In this document: one piece after another, positions 17,252 to 26,349 of the stretch | Layout of the letters: every line of letters starts with the position of its first letter | Position numbering within the stretch: the first letter of the stretch is position 1 | Source: Chryseosolibacter sp964563295 | GTDB lineage: Bacteria; Bacteroidota; Bacteroidia; Cytophagales; Cyclobacteriaceae | NCBI GenBank assembly: GCA_964563295.1 | Contig: CAZLWX010000002.1 | Span: 1 to 64,000 of the forward strand | DNA length: 64,000 nt | Direction: 5' to 3' | Notes under the pieces: generated by a model | The model's input: only the letters and a program-made list of their open reading frames with translations | Databases searched by the model: none | What the model was told of the DNA's origin: nothing | Position numbers and translations under genes: made by a program

Positions 17252-19138
17252 ATGACTCTTCGCGCGATAGCCATCGTCTTCCTCTCTGCCGTTGTGCAGT
17301 TGGCCGCCGCGCAACCGTATGTGAGCGAGAATGGGCGTTTCGAGGTTGATGAGGTAATGGGATGTGCGCCATTCTCTGTTAATATAACTGTCTATAATTG
17401 CAGCCCCTCTTGCGATGTCGACCTGGACGGCGATGGCCCGCTACCATTCGTAACAGTCAATTCTCCCCATACCTATAACACCCCTGGCACTTATCGGATG
17501 ACTGTGGTGGATGGAACAGGAACAAATAATGTCGACCACATCACCATCACTGTTCTTGAAAACATTTCCCCTGAGTTCAACCTGTACACGTGCGGCAACA
17601 ACCGCGTTTCAGTCGACATCACGGACACCAATTATGACGAATACGTCATCAACTTCAATGATGGTAGTGGATTGGTTATCATGCCCGCTGGCACAGCGGA
17701 GCACACTTATGCCAGTGCCGGTGGGAAGAGTGTTACGATAAGAGGGCGAAATACCGGAGCGGCCGATAATTGCAGTTCGACAACTAAGAACATTACAGCT
17801 CTGGCTTCGCTACCAACCCCAAGTCTGACCAGGCTGGAAGTGCTCGACGACCAAAGCATACAACTTGATTTCAACGGTCAACCCAACATCCTCTATCGAT
17901 TGGAGATCGCAGCCAACAGCGGATCGAACTTTCAACTCTATAAGACTTTGTACAACGTCAATTCCGAAGTATTGACGAACCTGAGGCCGGAAGACACTTA
18001 TTACTGTTTCCGCCTGGGTGCCTATGATCCCTGTAACAACACCACTGCTTACTCCACGATCATGTGCAGTGCCAATTTCGACCTCGAAGTCGCGAATAAC
18101 GTCAACAACCTCACATGGGCGACTAATTCTTCAGGAAGTACAGGCATTCGGTTGACACGAACATCGGGTGGAAACACCCTGAACACGATCGTGACGGGCT
18201 CCACCTCATATTCCGACACCGACATCGTCTGTGGTACAGAATACTGTTACCAGTTCATCACCACATATCCCGGCGGCGCGCAGAGCGTTTCCCTGCAAAA
18301 ATGCGGCACGGCTTTCTCTACCGATGCACCGGCCCCCATCTTCAATACAACGGCAGTTGTTGCGGAGCCCGGAGTTAACCTTCACTGGCAGGTGGTTCCT
18401 GGCTTCAACGCCGACGAATATTTTGTCAACAGGTTACAAAACGGAACGTCAACCGAGATTGGACGCACGACGGACCTCCAGTTTTTCGATCCGGATTACC
18501 TGACAGAAAATGAGACGTGCTACGAGGTAGGCTTCCGGGATGTGTGTGGGAACATGAGCAGTCTGGGAGATCCAGTGTGCCCGATCCGGCTCCTCGCCGA
18601 ACTGACAGATGACAACACCATCAACCTGACGTGGACAACCTTTGGGGGATGGCGCGATGGAGTAGCCCGTTACACGCTGGAGAAATACGACCTCGACGGG
18701 CAACTGCTGGAGGCAATCGACATGGGTTTGGAGCTCGCCTACAGTGACGAGTCACAGGACCTCGCCCACCAGGGCTATGTTTATTTGGTGAAGGCAAGCT
18801 CGGTAGAACCTGCGCTGCCTCAGGCGTTGTCGAACAAGGTAGCCATCATCAAGGACCCCAATATCTTCTACCCTACCGGCTTTACTCCCAATGGAGATAA
18901 TCTCAATGACTTGTTCAATGTTTATGGTCAATACATCGTCGGGTTCGAAATGAATATCTTCAATCGCTGGGGCGAATTGCTGTTTACCACCACGAACATC
19001 GAGCAAGGTTGGGACGGCACATTCAAAGGGAACCCAATGCCTGAGGGAACGTACACCTTTGTAGCGGATATCACCGACCTGGCCGGCAGAGCTTTTAAGA
19101 AGTCTGGCTCGGTATTGCTCATCCGCAAGGGGAAGTAA
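17252..19138 (+). CDS. T9SS type B sorting domain (CHU_C) secreted protein with PKD-like domain
   Basis: A 628-residue exported protein. A signal peptide (MTLRAIAIVFLSAVVQLAAAQ) is followed by a PKD-like domain (FSVNITVYNCSP through HTYNTPGTYRMTVVD), then Fn3/Ig-like strands with paired cysteines. The C-terminus is the gliding-motility-associated domain: FYPTGFTPNGDNLNDLF, FNRWGELLF, GWDGTFKG and EGTYTFVADITD. That domain directs export by the type IX system. The product should be surface-bound or released. The ATG at 17252 is preceded in frame by a GTG at 17246 that overlaps the hutH stop. The ligand is unknown. Confidence 0.92.
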   Translation: MTLRAIAIVFLSAVVQLAAAQPYVSENGRFEVDEVMGCAPFSVNITVYNCSPSCDVDLDGDGPLPFVTVNSPHTYNTPGTYRMTVVDGTGTNNVDHITITVLENISPEFNLYTCGNNRVSVDITDTNYDEYVINFNDGSGLVIMPAGTAEHTYASAGGKSVTIRGRNTGAADNCSSTTKNITALASLPTPSLTRLEVLDDQSIQLDFNGQPNILYRLEIAANSGSNFQLYKTLYNVNSEVLTNLRPEDTYYCFRLGAYDPCNNTTAYSTIMCSANFDLEVANNVNNLTWATNSSGSTGIRLTRTSGGNTLNTIVTGSTSYSDTDIVCGTEYCYQFITTYPGGAQSVSLQKCGTAFSTDAPAPIFNTTAVVAEPGVNLHWQVVPGFNADEYFVNRLQNGTSTEIGRTTDLQFFDPDYLTENETCYEVGFRDVCGNMSSLGDPVCPIRLLAELTDDNTINLTWTTFGGWRDGVARYTLEKYDLDGQLLEAIDMGLELAYSDESQDLAHQGYVYLVKASSVEPALPQALSNKVAIIKDPNIFYPTGFTPNGDNLNDLFNVYGQYIVGFEMNIFNRWGELLFTTTNIEQGWDGTFKGNPMPEGTYTFVADITDLAGRAFKKSGSVLLIRKGK

Positions 19139-19179
19139 TACAGGGAAATGACTAATTTTGACACCGGGAACGAATTTAG

Positions 19180-19284
19180 TTCGAAGTTTGAAGTTAGCAG
19201 TTGGGAGCACCCAACACCATAAAACCAAAACTTCAAACCTCAAACCTCAAACTTCGAACTTCAAACTTCAAACTTCAAACTCTT
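19180..19284. repeat. Heptad array B with inverted left arm
   Basis: The right part is eight consecutive 7-mers at 19229-19284: AACTTCA, AACCTCA, AACCTCA, AACTTCG, AACTTCA three times, then AACTCTT. The left part (19180-19200) has the same motif in the opposite direction (TTCGAAG, TTTGAAG, TTAGCAG). The two sides can therefore pair as a hairpin. It ends 6 bases before the ybaB ATG, between two genes of the same direction. Confidence 0.85.
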
Positions 19285-19290
19285 CCGCTT

Positions 19291-19626
19291 ATGTTTGACA
19301 TGATGAAAATGATGGGCAAGATGAAGGAGGTACAGGCACGGCTAAAGGAGGCGCAGGACAATCTCGTCAACCTGACGGCGTCTGGCGAATCTGGCGGTGG
19401 AATGGTTAAGGCGACAGTCAATGGCAAACGACAGCTCGTTTCACTGGAGATCGATCCTTCTCTGATTAGGGTCGAGGACCGCGGTGTGCTCCAGGATCTT
19501 GTAGTAGCTGCTGTGAACAAGGCTGCCGAAGACGCCGACATCAAGGCGAAGGAAGAGCTGAAGAAGAGTACGGAAGGATTGATTCCCAATATCCCCGGAC
19601 TGGACTTAAGCGGCATGATGGGATGA
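19291..19626 (+). CDS. ybaB: YbaB/EbfC family nucleoid-associated protein
   Basis: A 111-residue DNA-binding protein of normal family length, beginning MFDMMKMMGKMKEVQARLKE and ending in a Gly/Met tail (DLSGMMG). YbaB proteins form small dimers that bind DNA without strong sequence preference. The ATG at 19291 was chosen; the open frame upstream to 19201 only translates the heptad array. The next gene starts inside the stop codon (ATGA overlap), so this gene and the glycosyltransferase are translationally coupled. Confidence 0.93.
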   Translation: MFDMMKMMGKMKEVQARLKEAQDNLVNLTASGESGGGMVKATVNGKRQLVSLEIDPSLIRVEDRGVLQDLVVAAVNKAAEDADIKAKEELKKSTEGLIPNIPGLDLSGMMG

Positions 19627-20633
19627 CCAACATCGCGGTTGTCATTCTCAATTTCAACGGCCGCGACCTGATCAGGAAGTTCCTTCCATCGGTGATCCGT
19701 TATTCTCCTGGCGCCGACATCATCGTGGCAGACAACGGATCAACTGACGATTCAATCCATGTGCTTGAGACAGAATTCACTGACGCGAAGATTATTCGCA
19801 TACCCGAAAACCTTGGATTTTGCGGCGGTTATAACCGCGCCCTTCAGCATGTTGAAACGAAGTATGTCGTCATCCTGAATTCGGATGTGGAGGTCACCGA
19901 AGGCTGGCTTCAGCCCCTGCAGGAAATTCTGGACCGCGACGACACGGTTGCTGCTGTTCAGCCAAAAATACTCTCATACGACACCAAAAACCGTTTTGAG
20001 TATGCCGGTGCGGGTGGTGGGCTTATCGACACCCTTGGCTATCCATTCTGCCGCGGTCGCATCTTCGACCATATTGAGGACGATCATGGCCAATATGACG
20101 ATGAAAGAGAAATATTCTGGGCCTCGGGTGCATGCATGATGATCAGGAGCGAGGTTTTTCGGCAATTCGGCGGTTTTGACGAGTCCTTCTTTGCTCACAT
20201 GGAAGAGATCGACCTGTGCTGGCGCGCGCAACGGGGTGGTTGGCGGGTGATGTACACGGGCCTGAGCAAGGTCTACCATCTCGGCGCGGGGACGCTGCGT
20301 TACAATGATCCGCGCAAAACCTACCTGAACTTCAGGAACGGGTTAATCACCATTTACAAGCATTTCGATCCCGCCGAACTGATCTACAAGTTTCCTCTTA
20401 GGGTGGTCCTGGATTGGATTGCCGCCATTGTTTTTTTGATCAAGGGAAGCGTCGGCGCTTGCGGCAGTGTCTTGAGGGCCCATATGCATTTTATGCGTGA
20501 CCTGCAGATTCATCGAAGGAAAAGGCAAGCGATACGGGACGCGCACCCCACCTACCCGCGCAGGGTAATTCACCCGCGTTTAATCATTCTTGATTACTAC
20601 CTGCGAGGCAACAAATCAATCGGTGTTCAATAG
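19623..20633 (+). CDS. Glycosyltransferase family 2
   Basis: A 336-residue GT2 enzyme with the GT-A fold. An N-terminal VVILNFNGRDLIRKFLPSV is followed by IIVADNGSTDDS, and the metal-binding region is LNSDVEV. The acceptor-side segments FWASGACMMIRSEVF and HMEEIDLCWRAQ follow, the latter typical of rhamnosyltransferase-like members. A hydrophobic stretch (VVLDWIAAIVFLIKGSVGA) near residues 258-277 probably associates with the membrane. It is likely cytoplasmic-face and acts on surface polysaccharide or LPS, but donor and acceptor cannot be told from the sequence. It overlaps ybaB by 4 bases. Confidence 0.9.
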   Translation: MTNIAVVILNFNGRDLIRKFLPSVIRYSPGADIIVADNGSTDDSIHVLETEFTDAKIIRIPENLGFCGGYNRALQHVETKYVVILNSDVEVTEGWLQPLQEILDRDDTVAAVQPKILSYDTKNRFEYAGAGGGLIDTLGYPFCRGRIFDHIEDDHGQYDDEREIFWASGACMMIRSEVFRQFGGFDESFFAHMEEIDLCWRAQRGGWRVMYTGLSKVYHLGAGTLRYNDPRKTYLNFRNGLITIYKHFDPAELIYKFPLRVVLDWIAAIVFLIKGSVGACGSVLRAHMHFMRDLQIHRRKRQAIRDAHPTYPRRVIHPRLIILDYYLRGNKSIGVQ

Positions 20634-20899
20634 TCCCAGATAGGGCTACGTTTTCGCAGGTGTTTGCGGATATTCATGATAAACGCCAGGGCCAGGTAAA
20701 TAATGACCGGTGACCCAAACGTTATGAATGAGGCATAAATGAAGAACAGGCGGATACTTGATGTTGCCATGCCCAGTTTCTCCCCCAGCCTCGTGCAGAC
20801 ACCGAAGGCATATTGCTCACAGAAATGCTGGATTTTGTTAACTAAATCACGCATAGACCCGTCTTTTAAAACTTTCAACTTCCGAAAAAGTTGTTTCAT
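20627..20899 (-). CDS. PspC domain protein
   Basis: A 90-residue membrane protein. The PspC core is visible as CEQYAFGVCTRLGEKLGMATSSIRL, followed by a long hydrophobic segment (LFFIYASFITFGSPVIIYLALAFIM). PspC proteins bind or sense at the inner membrane in the phage-shock response; this single-domain type is common in Bacteroidota. The ATG at 20899 fits the nearby TATATTTG element. An internal ATG at 20854 (MRDLVNKIQHF) is an alternative start. Its end overlaps the glycosyltransferase end by 7 bases (convergent). Confidence 0.85.
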   Translation of the reverse strand: MKQLFRKLKVLKDGSMRDLVNKIQHFCEQYAFGVCTRLGEKLGMATSSIRLFFIYASFITFGSPVIIYLALAFIMNIRKHLRKRSPIWDY

Positions 20900-20918
20900 C
20901 GACCAAAAATCCGGCTCA

Positions 20919-20926
20919 CAAATATA
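20919..20926 (-). promoter_or_regulatory. Candidate -7 element for pspC
   Basis: TATATTTG on the minus strand, a perfect TAnnTTTG match, 19 bases before the ATG at 20899. No clear -33 TTTG is seen. Confidence 0.4.
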
Positions 20927-20978
20927 AGGCCTGGCCACTGGCCCTGGAATGGCTGATTTCTTATTTTTTTGAGTATTA

Positions 20979-21009
20979 TTGCAAAAATATACACGTAAGT
21001 ATAGTTTTA
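20979..21009 (+). promoter_or_regulatory. Candidate promoter for the TPR lipoprotein gene
   Basis: TTG at 20979-20981, a 20-base spacer and TAGTTTTA at 21002-21009 (7 of 8 match to TAnnTTTG). The ATG follows at 21043. It is divergent from the pspC promoter. Confidence 0.5.
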
Positions 21010-21042
21010 AACCCTGATTCTAAACAACATAACTTAAATCCG

Positions 21043-22815
21043 ATGAGAAAAATTGTTTACTCAGTCCTGATTATGACTGCCTTGACCATGGGGTCCTGTA
21101 CCCTCCCCAAGATGGTCAAAATGTCCAAGGATCAACAGTTAACAGTCACGCCAAATCCTCTGGAAGTACATAAAGACACTGTTACTTTCGACATGGCAGC
21201 CAATCTGCCCGTCAAAATGCTGAAGGCAGGAACGGTCTATACGTTGAATACTTTCTACAAGTATGGGGACCAGGAAATTGCGCTGGATCCGATCGCTTTC
21301 AAAGGCGACGACTATCCGAATGCTGCCACAGAACAGCCCCGAGTGACCAAGAATTTCTCGTTTGCCTACGCTCCGGCCATGAAAAACGGCGTATTGGAAG
21401 TGGAAGGCGTTGCGTCCAAAGGCGCAAAATCCAAGAGCACCCCGCGCATGCAGGTAGCTACTGGTGTTATCACGACATCTAAGCTGGTAAAGCCCGTCTA
21501 TTACGCGGCTTATGCGGATCATGGGTACAACAATCAGGAAGAACTTGAGCCGGTTATCATCCCCGACTTCATATTTGAACAAGGTCGCTCCATCCTTCGT
21601 ACATCGGAGATCAGAAGCGCGAAGGGCAAGCAACTCGACGCCTTTATCGCTTCCAAGAACGCAACGCGCACGGTAACCATCACAGGTACTCACTCCCCTG
21701 AAGGTGCGGAGCGTATCAACAGCAGGTTGTCTCCGGAACGCGCCGCGGCAATCGAGAAGTACTATCGCCAGCAGATGAGGAAATACGACTACAAAGGCAT
21801 GGCTGATTCCATCAAGTTCATCCTGAAGCCTGTCATTCGCGACTGGACTGAATTCAAGAATGCGCTGGCCAGCTACGACGGCATCAGCTCCGAGCAAAAG
21901 ACCGAATATCTGAACATCATCAATGGCGGCGGCACGTTCGAAGATCAGGAGAAACAACTGCAGAAACTTTCTACTTACAAGACTGTATTCCGTGATGTTT
22001 ATCCGAAGTTGAGGACAGCCAAGACCGAGATTCTTGTTGTCAAAGACAAGAAGACCGATGCTGAGATCTCGGTGCTTTCCAAACAAATAGCTCAGGGAAC
22101 AAACATGGAATCACTCTCTTATCCTGAACTGATGTATTCAGCTACCCTTACTCCTTCCCTGGAAGAAAAGGCCGCTATCTATGAGGCCGCAACCAAGAAA
22201 GGACAGAATTGGGCAGCTCACAATAACCTGGGCGCTGTATACATCGCACAGGCTATGGAAAATCCGGCTAACGCGGCTTCTCTTGCCGACAAAGCCGAAG
22301 CACAACTGCAGATCGCTGCAAGAATGCAGGAATCGCCTGAAGTATTGGCCAACCTGGCATCGGTACAGATGCTTAAAGGCAATGCCTACGGAGCTTATAG
22401 CAACGCTGCTAAAGCCCTTAATAGCGGCCTTCGCGGTGACAACGCTGCTGGTGTAAACGGTGTAAAAGGCGCGGCTGAAATCTTTACCGCACGCTACGCG
22501 GACGCCGTACGCTCTGAGTCTGCTGCCGCCGACAACGCCGACAACCTGTTCAACAAAGGATTGGCTCAGCTGCTAAACAAAGACTATCAGAATGCAATGA
22601 CTTCATTCAATGAAGCAATTGCCAAGGATGCTAACCTTGCAGTTGCTCATTATGGCGCTGCCATCGCTTCAGCGAGACTGGGCAATGAGCAGGATGTGGT
22701 TATGCACCTGACTAATGCTGTCAAGGCGGATCCTTCCCTCAAGCAGGAGGCCCTGACCGACCTCGAGTTTGCCAAGTTCGCGGCAACGGAGGCGTTCCGG
22801 AATGCCCTGAGATAA
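21043..22815 (+). CDS. OmpA-like and TPR domain lipoprotein
   Basis: A 590-residue lipoprotein with a short signal peptide ending in a lipobox, so Cys19 (TMGSC) is the lipidated residue. The N-terminal half is strand-rich. A region with the OmpA-like peptidoglycan-binding pattern is near residues 190-245: FEQGRSILR, then VTITGTHSPEGAERINSRLSPERAAAIEKYY. The residues after it are mixed helices, and the last 200 residues are TPR helices (AAHNNLGAVYIAQAM, LFNKGLAQLLNKDYQNAMTS). It probably tethers peptidoglycan to the outer membrane and carries a protein-binding TPR surface. A strong terminator follows, so it is a single-gene unit. Confidence 0.82.
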   Translation: MRKIVYSVLIMTALTMGSCTLPKMVKMSKDQQLTVTPNPLEVHKDTVTFDMAANLPVKMLKAGTVYTLNTFYKYGDQEIALDPIAFKGDDYPNAATEQPRVTKNFSFAYAPAMKNGVLEVEGVASKGAKSKSTPRMQVATGVITTSKLVKPVYYAAYADHGYNNQEELEPVIIPDFIFEQGRSILRTSEIRSAKGKQLDAFIASKNATRTVTITGTHSPEGAERINSRLSPERAAAIEKYYRQQMRKYDYKGMADSIKFILKPVIRDWTEFKNALASYDGISSEQKTEYLNIINGGGTFEDQEKQLQKLSTYKTVFRDVYPKLRTAKTEILVVKDKKTDAEISVLSKQIAQGTNMESLSYPELMYSATLTPSLEEKAAIYEAATKKGQNWAAHNNLGAVYIAQAMENPANAASLADKAEAQLQIAARMQESPEVLANLASVQMLKGNAYGAYSNAAKALNSGLRGDNAAGVNGVKGAAEIFTARYADAVRSESAAADNADNLFNKGLAQLLNKDYQNAMTSFNEAIAKDANLAVAHYGAAIASARLGNEQDVVMHLTNAVKADPSLKQEALTDLEFAKFAATEAFRNALR

Positions 22816-22835
22816 CGATTTCTGATTGGATTCTG

Positions 22836-22867
22836 AGCCCTTCCCTAACCGGAGGGGCTTTTTTTTT
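22836..22867 (+). terminator. Intrinsic terminator after the TPR lipoprotein gene
   Basis: Stem AGCCCTTCC/GGAGGGGCT (9 pairs with one G-U, 6-base loop) at 22836-22859, then a run of nine T's. Confidence 0.9.
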
Positions 22868-22940
22868 GCATTTCTTCGGGACTGCCGCTCCCATAATCCA
22901 ACATCCGAAACCGTAAACAATTTGCTACCTTGTCGCGAGG

Positions 22941-22972
22941 TTTGTCAATGCAGCCCTGAGCGACTATTTTTA
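22941..22972 (+). promoter_or_regulatory. Bacteroidota promoter for pdhB
   Basis: TTTG at 22941-22944, 20 bases, then TATTTTTA at 22965-22972 (7 of 8). The ATG is at 22991. Confidence 0.65.
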
Positions 22973-22990
22973 CGGACTTTATTTAACGGT

Positions 22991-23971
22991 ATGAGAGAGA
23001 TTCAGTTCCGCGAGGCCCTTCGCGAGGCAATGAGTGAAGAAATGAGAAGGGATTCTAATGTGTTCCTCATGGGTGAAGAGGTAGCCGAATACAATGGCGC
23101 CTATAAAGTCAGCCAGGGCATGCTGGCGGAATTTGGACCCGACCGGGTCATAGACACACCGATCTCCGAACTCGGATTTGCCGGCGTAGGTATTGGTGCC
23201 GCGATGAACGGCGTTCGGCCAATCGTCGAATTCATGACCTTCAACTTTTCCCTGGTAGCCATCGATCAGATCATCAACGGAGCATCAAAGATGATGTCGA
23301 TGTCCGGCGGACAATTCAATGTGCCAATCGTGTTTAGAGGCCCCACCGGAAATGCTGGCATGCTGAGCTCTCAACACTCACAGAACTTTGAGAACTGGTA
23401 TGCCAACTGTCCAGGCTTGAAAGTTGTCGTGCCGTCAAACCCCTACGATGCCAAGGGCCTCCTGAAGACCGCCATCCGCGACGACGATCCAGTAATCTTT
23501 ATGGAGTCTGAACTTATGTACGGCGATAAGGGCGAGGTTCCCGAGGAGGAATATTTGATCCCTATCGGTGTTGCCGACGTCAAGCGCGAGGGCACCGATG
23601 TGACCATCGTATCGTTTGGAAAGATCCTCAAAGTAGCGCTTGGTGCCGCGGCTGAACTCGAAAAAGAAGGCATTTCGGCCGAAGTGATTGACCTGCGTTC
23701 AGTGCGCCCGATCGACTTCAATGCGGTCGTCGAATCTATCAAGAAAACGAACAGGCTCGTGATCGTCGAGGAAGCGTGGCCCCTGGCGTCTATCTCGGCC
23801 GAGATCACGTACTACGTCCAAAAGAATGCGTTTGATTACCTGGATGCGCCGATCCATCGCATCACCAACCTGGATGCGCCCTTACCTTATGCACCAACAT
23901 TGATCCAGGAGATATTGCCCAATGTGGCTAAAACGGTCAAGGCAGCGAAAGCTGTCATGTATCGCGATTAG
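22991..23971 (+). CDS. pdhB: Pyruvate dehydrogenase E1 component, beta subunit
   Basis: A 326-residue E1-beta subunit of a 2-oxo acid dehydrogenase complex, which with the alpha subunit decarboxylates pyruvate using thiamine diphosphate. Typical segments are FREALREAMSEEMRRD at the start, GEEVAEYNGAYKVSQG with the glutamate that activates the cofactor, DTPISELGFAGVGIGAA, and the C-terminal transketolase domain (VIDLRSVRPID). The alpha subunit and E2 are not adjacent, as is common in Bacteroidota. The ATG at 22991 was chosen; the frame upstream runs through the promoter and terminator. Confidence 0.94.
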   Translation: MREIQFREALREAMSEEMRRDSNVFLMGEEVAEYNGAYKVSQGMLAEFGPDRVIDTPISELGFAGVGIGAAMNGVRPIVEFMTFNFSLVAIDQIINGASKMMSMSGGQFNVPIVFRGPTGNAGMLSSQHSQNFENWYANCPGLKVVVPSNPYDAKGLLKTAIRDDDPVIFMESELMYGDKGEVPEEEYLIPIGVADVKREGTDVTIVSFGKILKVALGAAAELEKEGISAEVIDLRSVRPIDFNAVVESIKKTNRLVIVEEAWPLASISAEITYYVQKNAFDYLDAPIHRITNLDAPLPYAPTLIQEILPNVAKTVKAAKAVMYRD

Positions 23972-23974
23972 GAC

Positions 23975-24847
23975 TCACGCCCCCAACGCTAACACGATCT
24001 TCCAGGCTTCTTCAATCTGGCCTTCCGCGAGCCGGTTGCGAACCAGCATGTGCACGGCGCGTGTGCCTTTTGCCATCGCCTCGCGAACCTCTGGCAGTAT
24101 TCGAACCGGATCGTCAGCAGAAAGTGTCGGTATCGCAACTACATTCGCCAACATAGCCAGTTCATTGCCAGTCAAAACATCACTCAATCTCAACTTATCC
24201 GGCAGCTGGTCCATTCCGATTGCCGCACGATCGAGTGGCCTGGGCACGCGAAATATAGACTCCCCGTTAACGCGGGAATAGTAATCTCCGCCCAGGCGCG
24301 CCACGGCGTCAAGTTTCCAGGGATCTATTCGTCCATCGGCACCGAGCACGCGTTCATCGATGTGCATCAGGATAACTTCACAAATGACGAGGTTGCCAGC
24401 CGCCCCTTTATCACCCGTTGAGATGATTTGGGTTACACGGCATTCCATCGCCACCGGCGACTCGGCTACACGCGGCGGGCGGACCTTGACCGATTCAACC
24501 GGCGTGAATCCTGCCTTGACAAATTCGTTGACACCGCGTGGAAATTCTGCGCTCGCAAGCGATACCTGCTGAACCATATCATAGGTCACGATATGAATCA
24601 CCACTTCCGGCACTTCACGCACATTCTCATACGTGTGCTTTGTTGTGCTATCGCGGCCCCTGCGCGCGGGCGAAAAAACCACAACTGGAGGATTGGCTCC
24701 GAAACAGTTGAAGAAACTGAACGGACTGAGGTTGACGTTGCCCTCCTCGTCGACGGTACTAGCAAATGCAATCGGCCGCGGAGTTACTGCGCCGAGCAAG
24801 TACGCGTGCATTTGTGGGACGGGAATCTCGCTGGGATCGATTGTCAT
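23975..24847 (-). CDS. Flavin reductase-like (FMN-binding) protein
   Basis: A 290-residue protein whose first 190 residues form the flavin-reductase-like split-barrel: LLGAVTPRPIAFASTVDEEGNVNLSPFSFFN, then PPVVVFSPARRGR. About 90 extra C-terminal residues (from HEAD-like helical LSDVLTGNELAMLANV onward) are not part of the basic domain. It probably binds FMN and uses NAD(P)H, but the substrate is unknown. It follows fumarylacetoacetase in the same direction with a 90-base gap, so a role in aromatic amino acid breakdown is possible. The end converges with pdhB, 3 bases apart. Confidence 0.82.
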   Translation of the reverse strand: MTIDPSEIPVPQMHAYLLGAVTPRPIAFASTVDEEGNVNLSPFSFFNCFGANPPVVVFSPARRGRDSTTKHTYENVREVPEVVIHIVTYDMVQQVSLASAEFPRGVNEFVKAGFTPVESVKVRPPRVAESPVAMECRVTQIISTGDKGAAGNLVICEVILMHIDERVLGADGRIDPWKLDAVARLGGDYYSRVNGESIFRVPRPLDRAAIGMDQLPDKLRLSDVLTGNELAMLANVVAIPTLSADDPVRILPEVREAMAKGTRAVHMLVRNRLAEGQIEEAWKIVLALGA

Positions 24848-24860
24848 CTGTAGTGACTCC

Positions 24861-24892
24861 TTGTTCGCAGTTCGTAATTCGTAATTGTTCGA
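24861..24892 (-). repeat. Heptad array G
   Basis: Imperfect 7-mers in the gap between the fumarylacetoacetase and flavin reductase genes. On the minus strand they read AATTACG, AACTGCG, AACAAGG. If the two genes form an operon, the array is transcribed. Confidence 0.55.
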
Positions 24893-24937
24893 TATTTAAA
24901 TAAGCATCAATCCCGATAGCTATCTGGACCAAGCAAC

Positions 24938-26209
24938 TTATTCCGCCGGCAAAATTTTCCCCATGCACTCCCCGAACCCAATGCGTACTCCATCTCGTTC
25001 CGCAAAACCTCGAAGCACCACCGTGTCCCCATCTTCGAGGAACGTGCGGGTAGTCCCATCGGCCATATGCAAAGCTTTTTGTCCATTCCATGAAAGTTCC
25101 AGCAGAGAACCGTACGATCCGGGAGAGGGCCCGCTGATGGTTCCGGACGCATAGAGATCACCGACCTGAACGTTGCAGCCGTTGACTGTATGATGCGCCA
25201 GCTGTTGACTCATGTTCCAGTACAGGTATTTCATGTTTGAACGGCAGACCACCATTCGTTCTGATCTATCCGGTTGGATCGACACCTCCAACACGATGTC
25301 AAAATTTTTGTTGCCATCAAACGCGAGGTAAGGCATAACATGCGGATGTTGGACAGGCCCTTCGGTGCGGAAGGGTTCGAGCGCATCCAGTGTCACTACC
25401 CACGGCGAGATCGTCGACGCAAAATTCTTTGCCAGGAAGGGGCCCAGCGGCACGTACTCCCATTGCTGTATGTCGCGGGCCGACCAATCGTTAAACAAGA
25501 CCAGGCCGGCAATATATTTTTCAGCGTCGGCAGTCGCTATCGTCTGGCCCAGTTTGGTTTCACCGCAGAGAACAAAGGCCGTTTCCAGCTCAAAATCGAG
25601 TTTGCGTGATGGTGAAAAGACGGGCACGGGTGACTCCGGCGGTTTGATCTGTCCTTTCGGACGATGAACCGGCGTTCCCGAAACAACTATCGATGACGCC
25701 CGGCCATGATAGGCAACAGGCAGGTGCTTCCAGTTTGGAAGCAGCGCATTCTTCGGATCGCGGAACATAGACCCCACGTTGGTGGCGTGCTCCTCGCTGC
25801 TGTAAAAATCGGTGTAGTTGGGTATTCGCACCGGAAGTTGCATCTGAACTTCCTGGATGGGAACGAGGGCAATCTCCGCGGCGGCGGCATTCGACTTGAG
25901 CTCATCGTTATCATGGCGGAGGATCCCGGAGATACGATTTCTTACGGCAGTAATCTGTGCCCTGCCAAGTGCGAAGAAATCGTTGAGATACTTTTGATTG
26001 AAAATTCCCTGAGGCAGGCCAAGGCCATCCAGGTATCCGTTTTCATGGAGATATACCAGGTCGAGTACGTGATCGCCAATGGCCACACCTGCAACCGCGG
26101 TCAGATACCTGGTTCGAAAAATTCCAAAGGGCAGATTCTGAATTGGAAAATCCGAATCCTTCTTCACTTCAACCCAGCTTTTTAGTTTCGGATCATTGGC
26201 GTTTGGCAT
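24938..26209 (-). CDS. fahA: Fumarylacetoacetase
   Basis: A 423-residue hydrolase that splits fumarylacetoacetate into fumarate and acetoacetate, the last step of tyrosine/homogentisate degradation. The FAH family segments are visible: DFYSSEEHATNVGSMFRD (metal/active-site region), the YHGRASS motif, ELETAFVLCGETKLG, LFNDWSARDIQQWEYVPLGPF, and YASGTISGP near the end. The length matches the family. A promoter-like TACTTTTC lies upstream in the minus direction, at a sub-optimal spacing of 18 from a TTTG. Other pathway genes (hppD, hmgA) are not in the window. Confidence 0.95.
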   Translation of the reverse strand: MPNANDPKLKSWVEVKKDSDFPIQNLPFGIFRTRYLTAVAGVAIGDHVLDLVYLHENGYLDGLGLPQGIFNQKYLNDFFALGRAQITAVRNRISGILRHDNDELKSNAAAAEIALVPIQEVQMQLPVRIPNYTDFYSSEEHATNVGSMFRDPKNALLPNWKHLPVAYHGRASSIVVSGTPVHRPKGQIKPPESPVPVFSPSRKLDFELETAFVLCGETKLGQTIATADAEKYIAGLVLFNDWSARDIQQWEYVPLGPFLAKNFASTISPWVVTLDALEPFRTEGPVQHPHVMPYLAFDGNKNFDIVLEVSIQPDRSERMVVCRSNMKYLYWNMSQQLAHHTVNGCNVQVGDLYASGTISGPSPGSYGSLLELSWNGQKALHMADGTTRTFLEDGDTVVLRGFAERDGVRIGFGECMGKILPAE

Positions 26210-26252
26210 ACACCGTTATTTTCTGAAAAGTAAACCTAGATTATTGTGCGCA

Positions 26253-26280
26253 AATTCCAATAACCAAATTCCAATTAAAT
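26253..26280. repeat. AT-rich heptads C1
   Basis: Four 7-mers in a row: AATTCCA, ATAACCA, AATTCCA, ATTAAAT. The same opening (AATTCCA, ATAACGA ... ATTAAAT) recurs at 39301, also upstream of an assembly gap. Confidence 0.65.
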
Positions 26281-26349
26281 CCCGCGGCCCGTCGGTAGAA
26301 GAGCGTCAAAATCCAACCTGCACAGACTGCTTTGAAACCGTGAACACAA

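Noticed and set aside
19201..19290. N-terminal extension of YbaB
   Set aside because: It would translate the heptad array; the family starts at MFDMMKMMGK (19291).
22826..22990. N-terminal extension of PdhB
   Set aside because: It overlaps the upstream terminator and the promoter; the family begins at MREIQFREAL.
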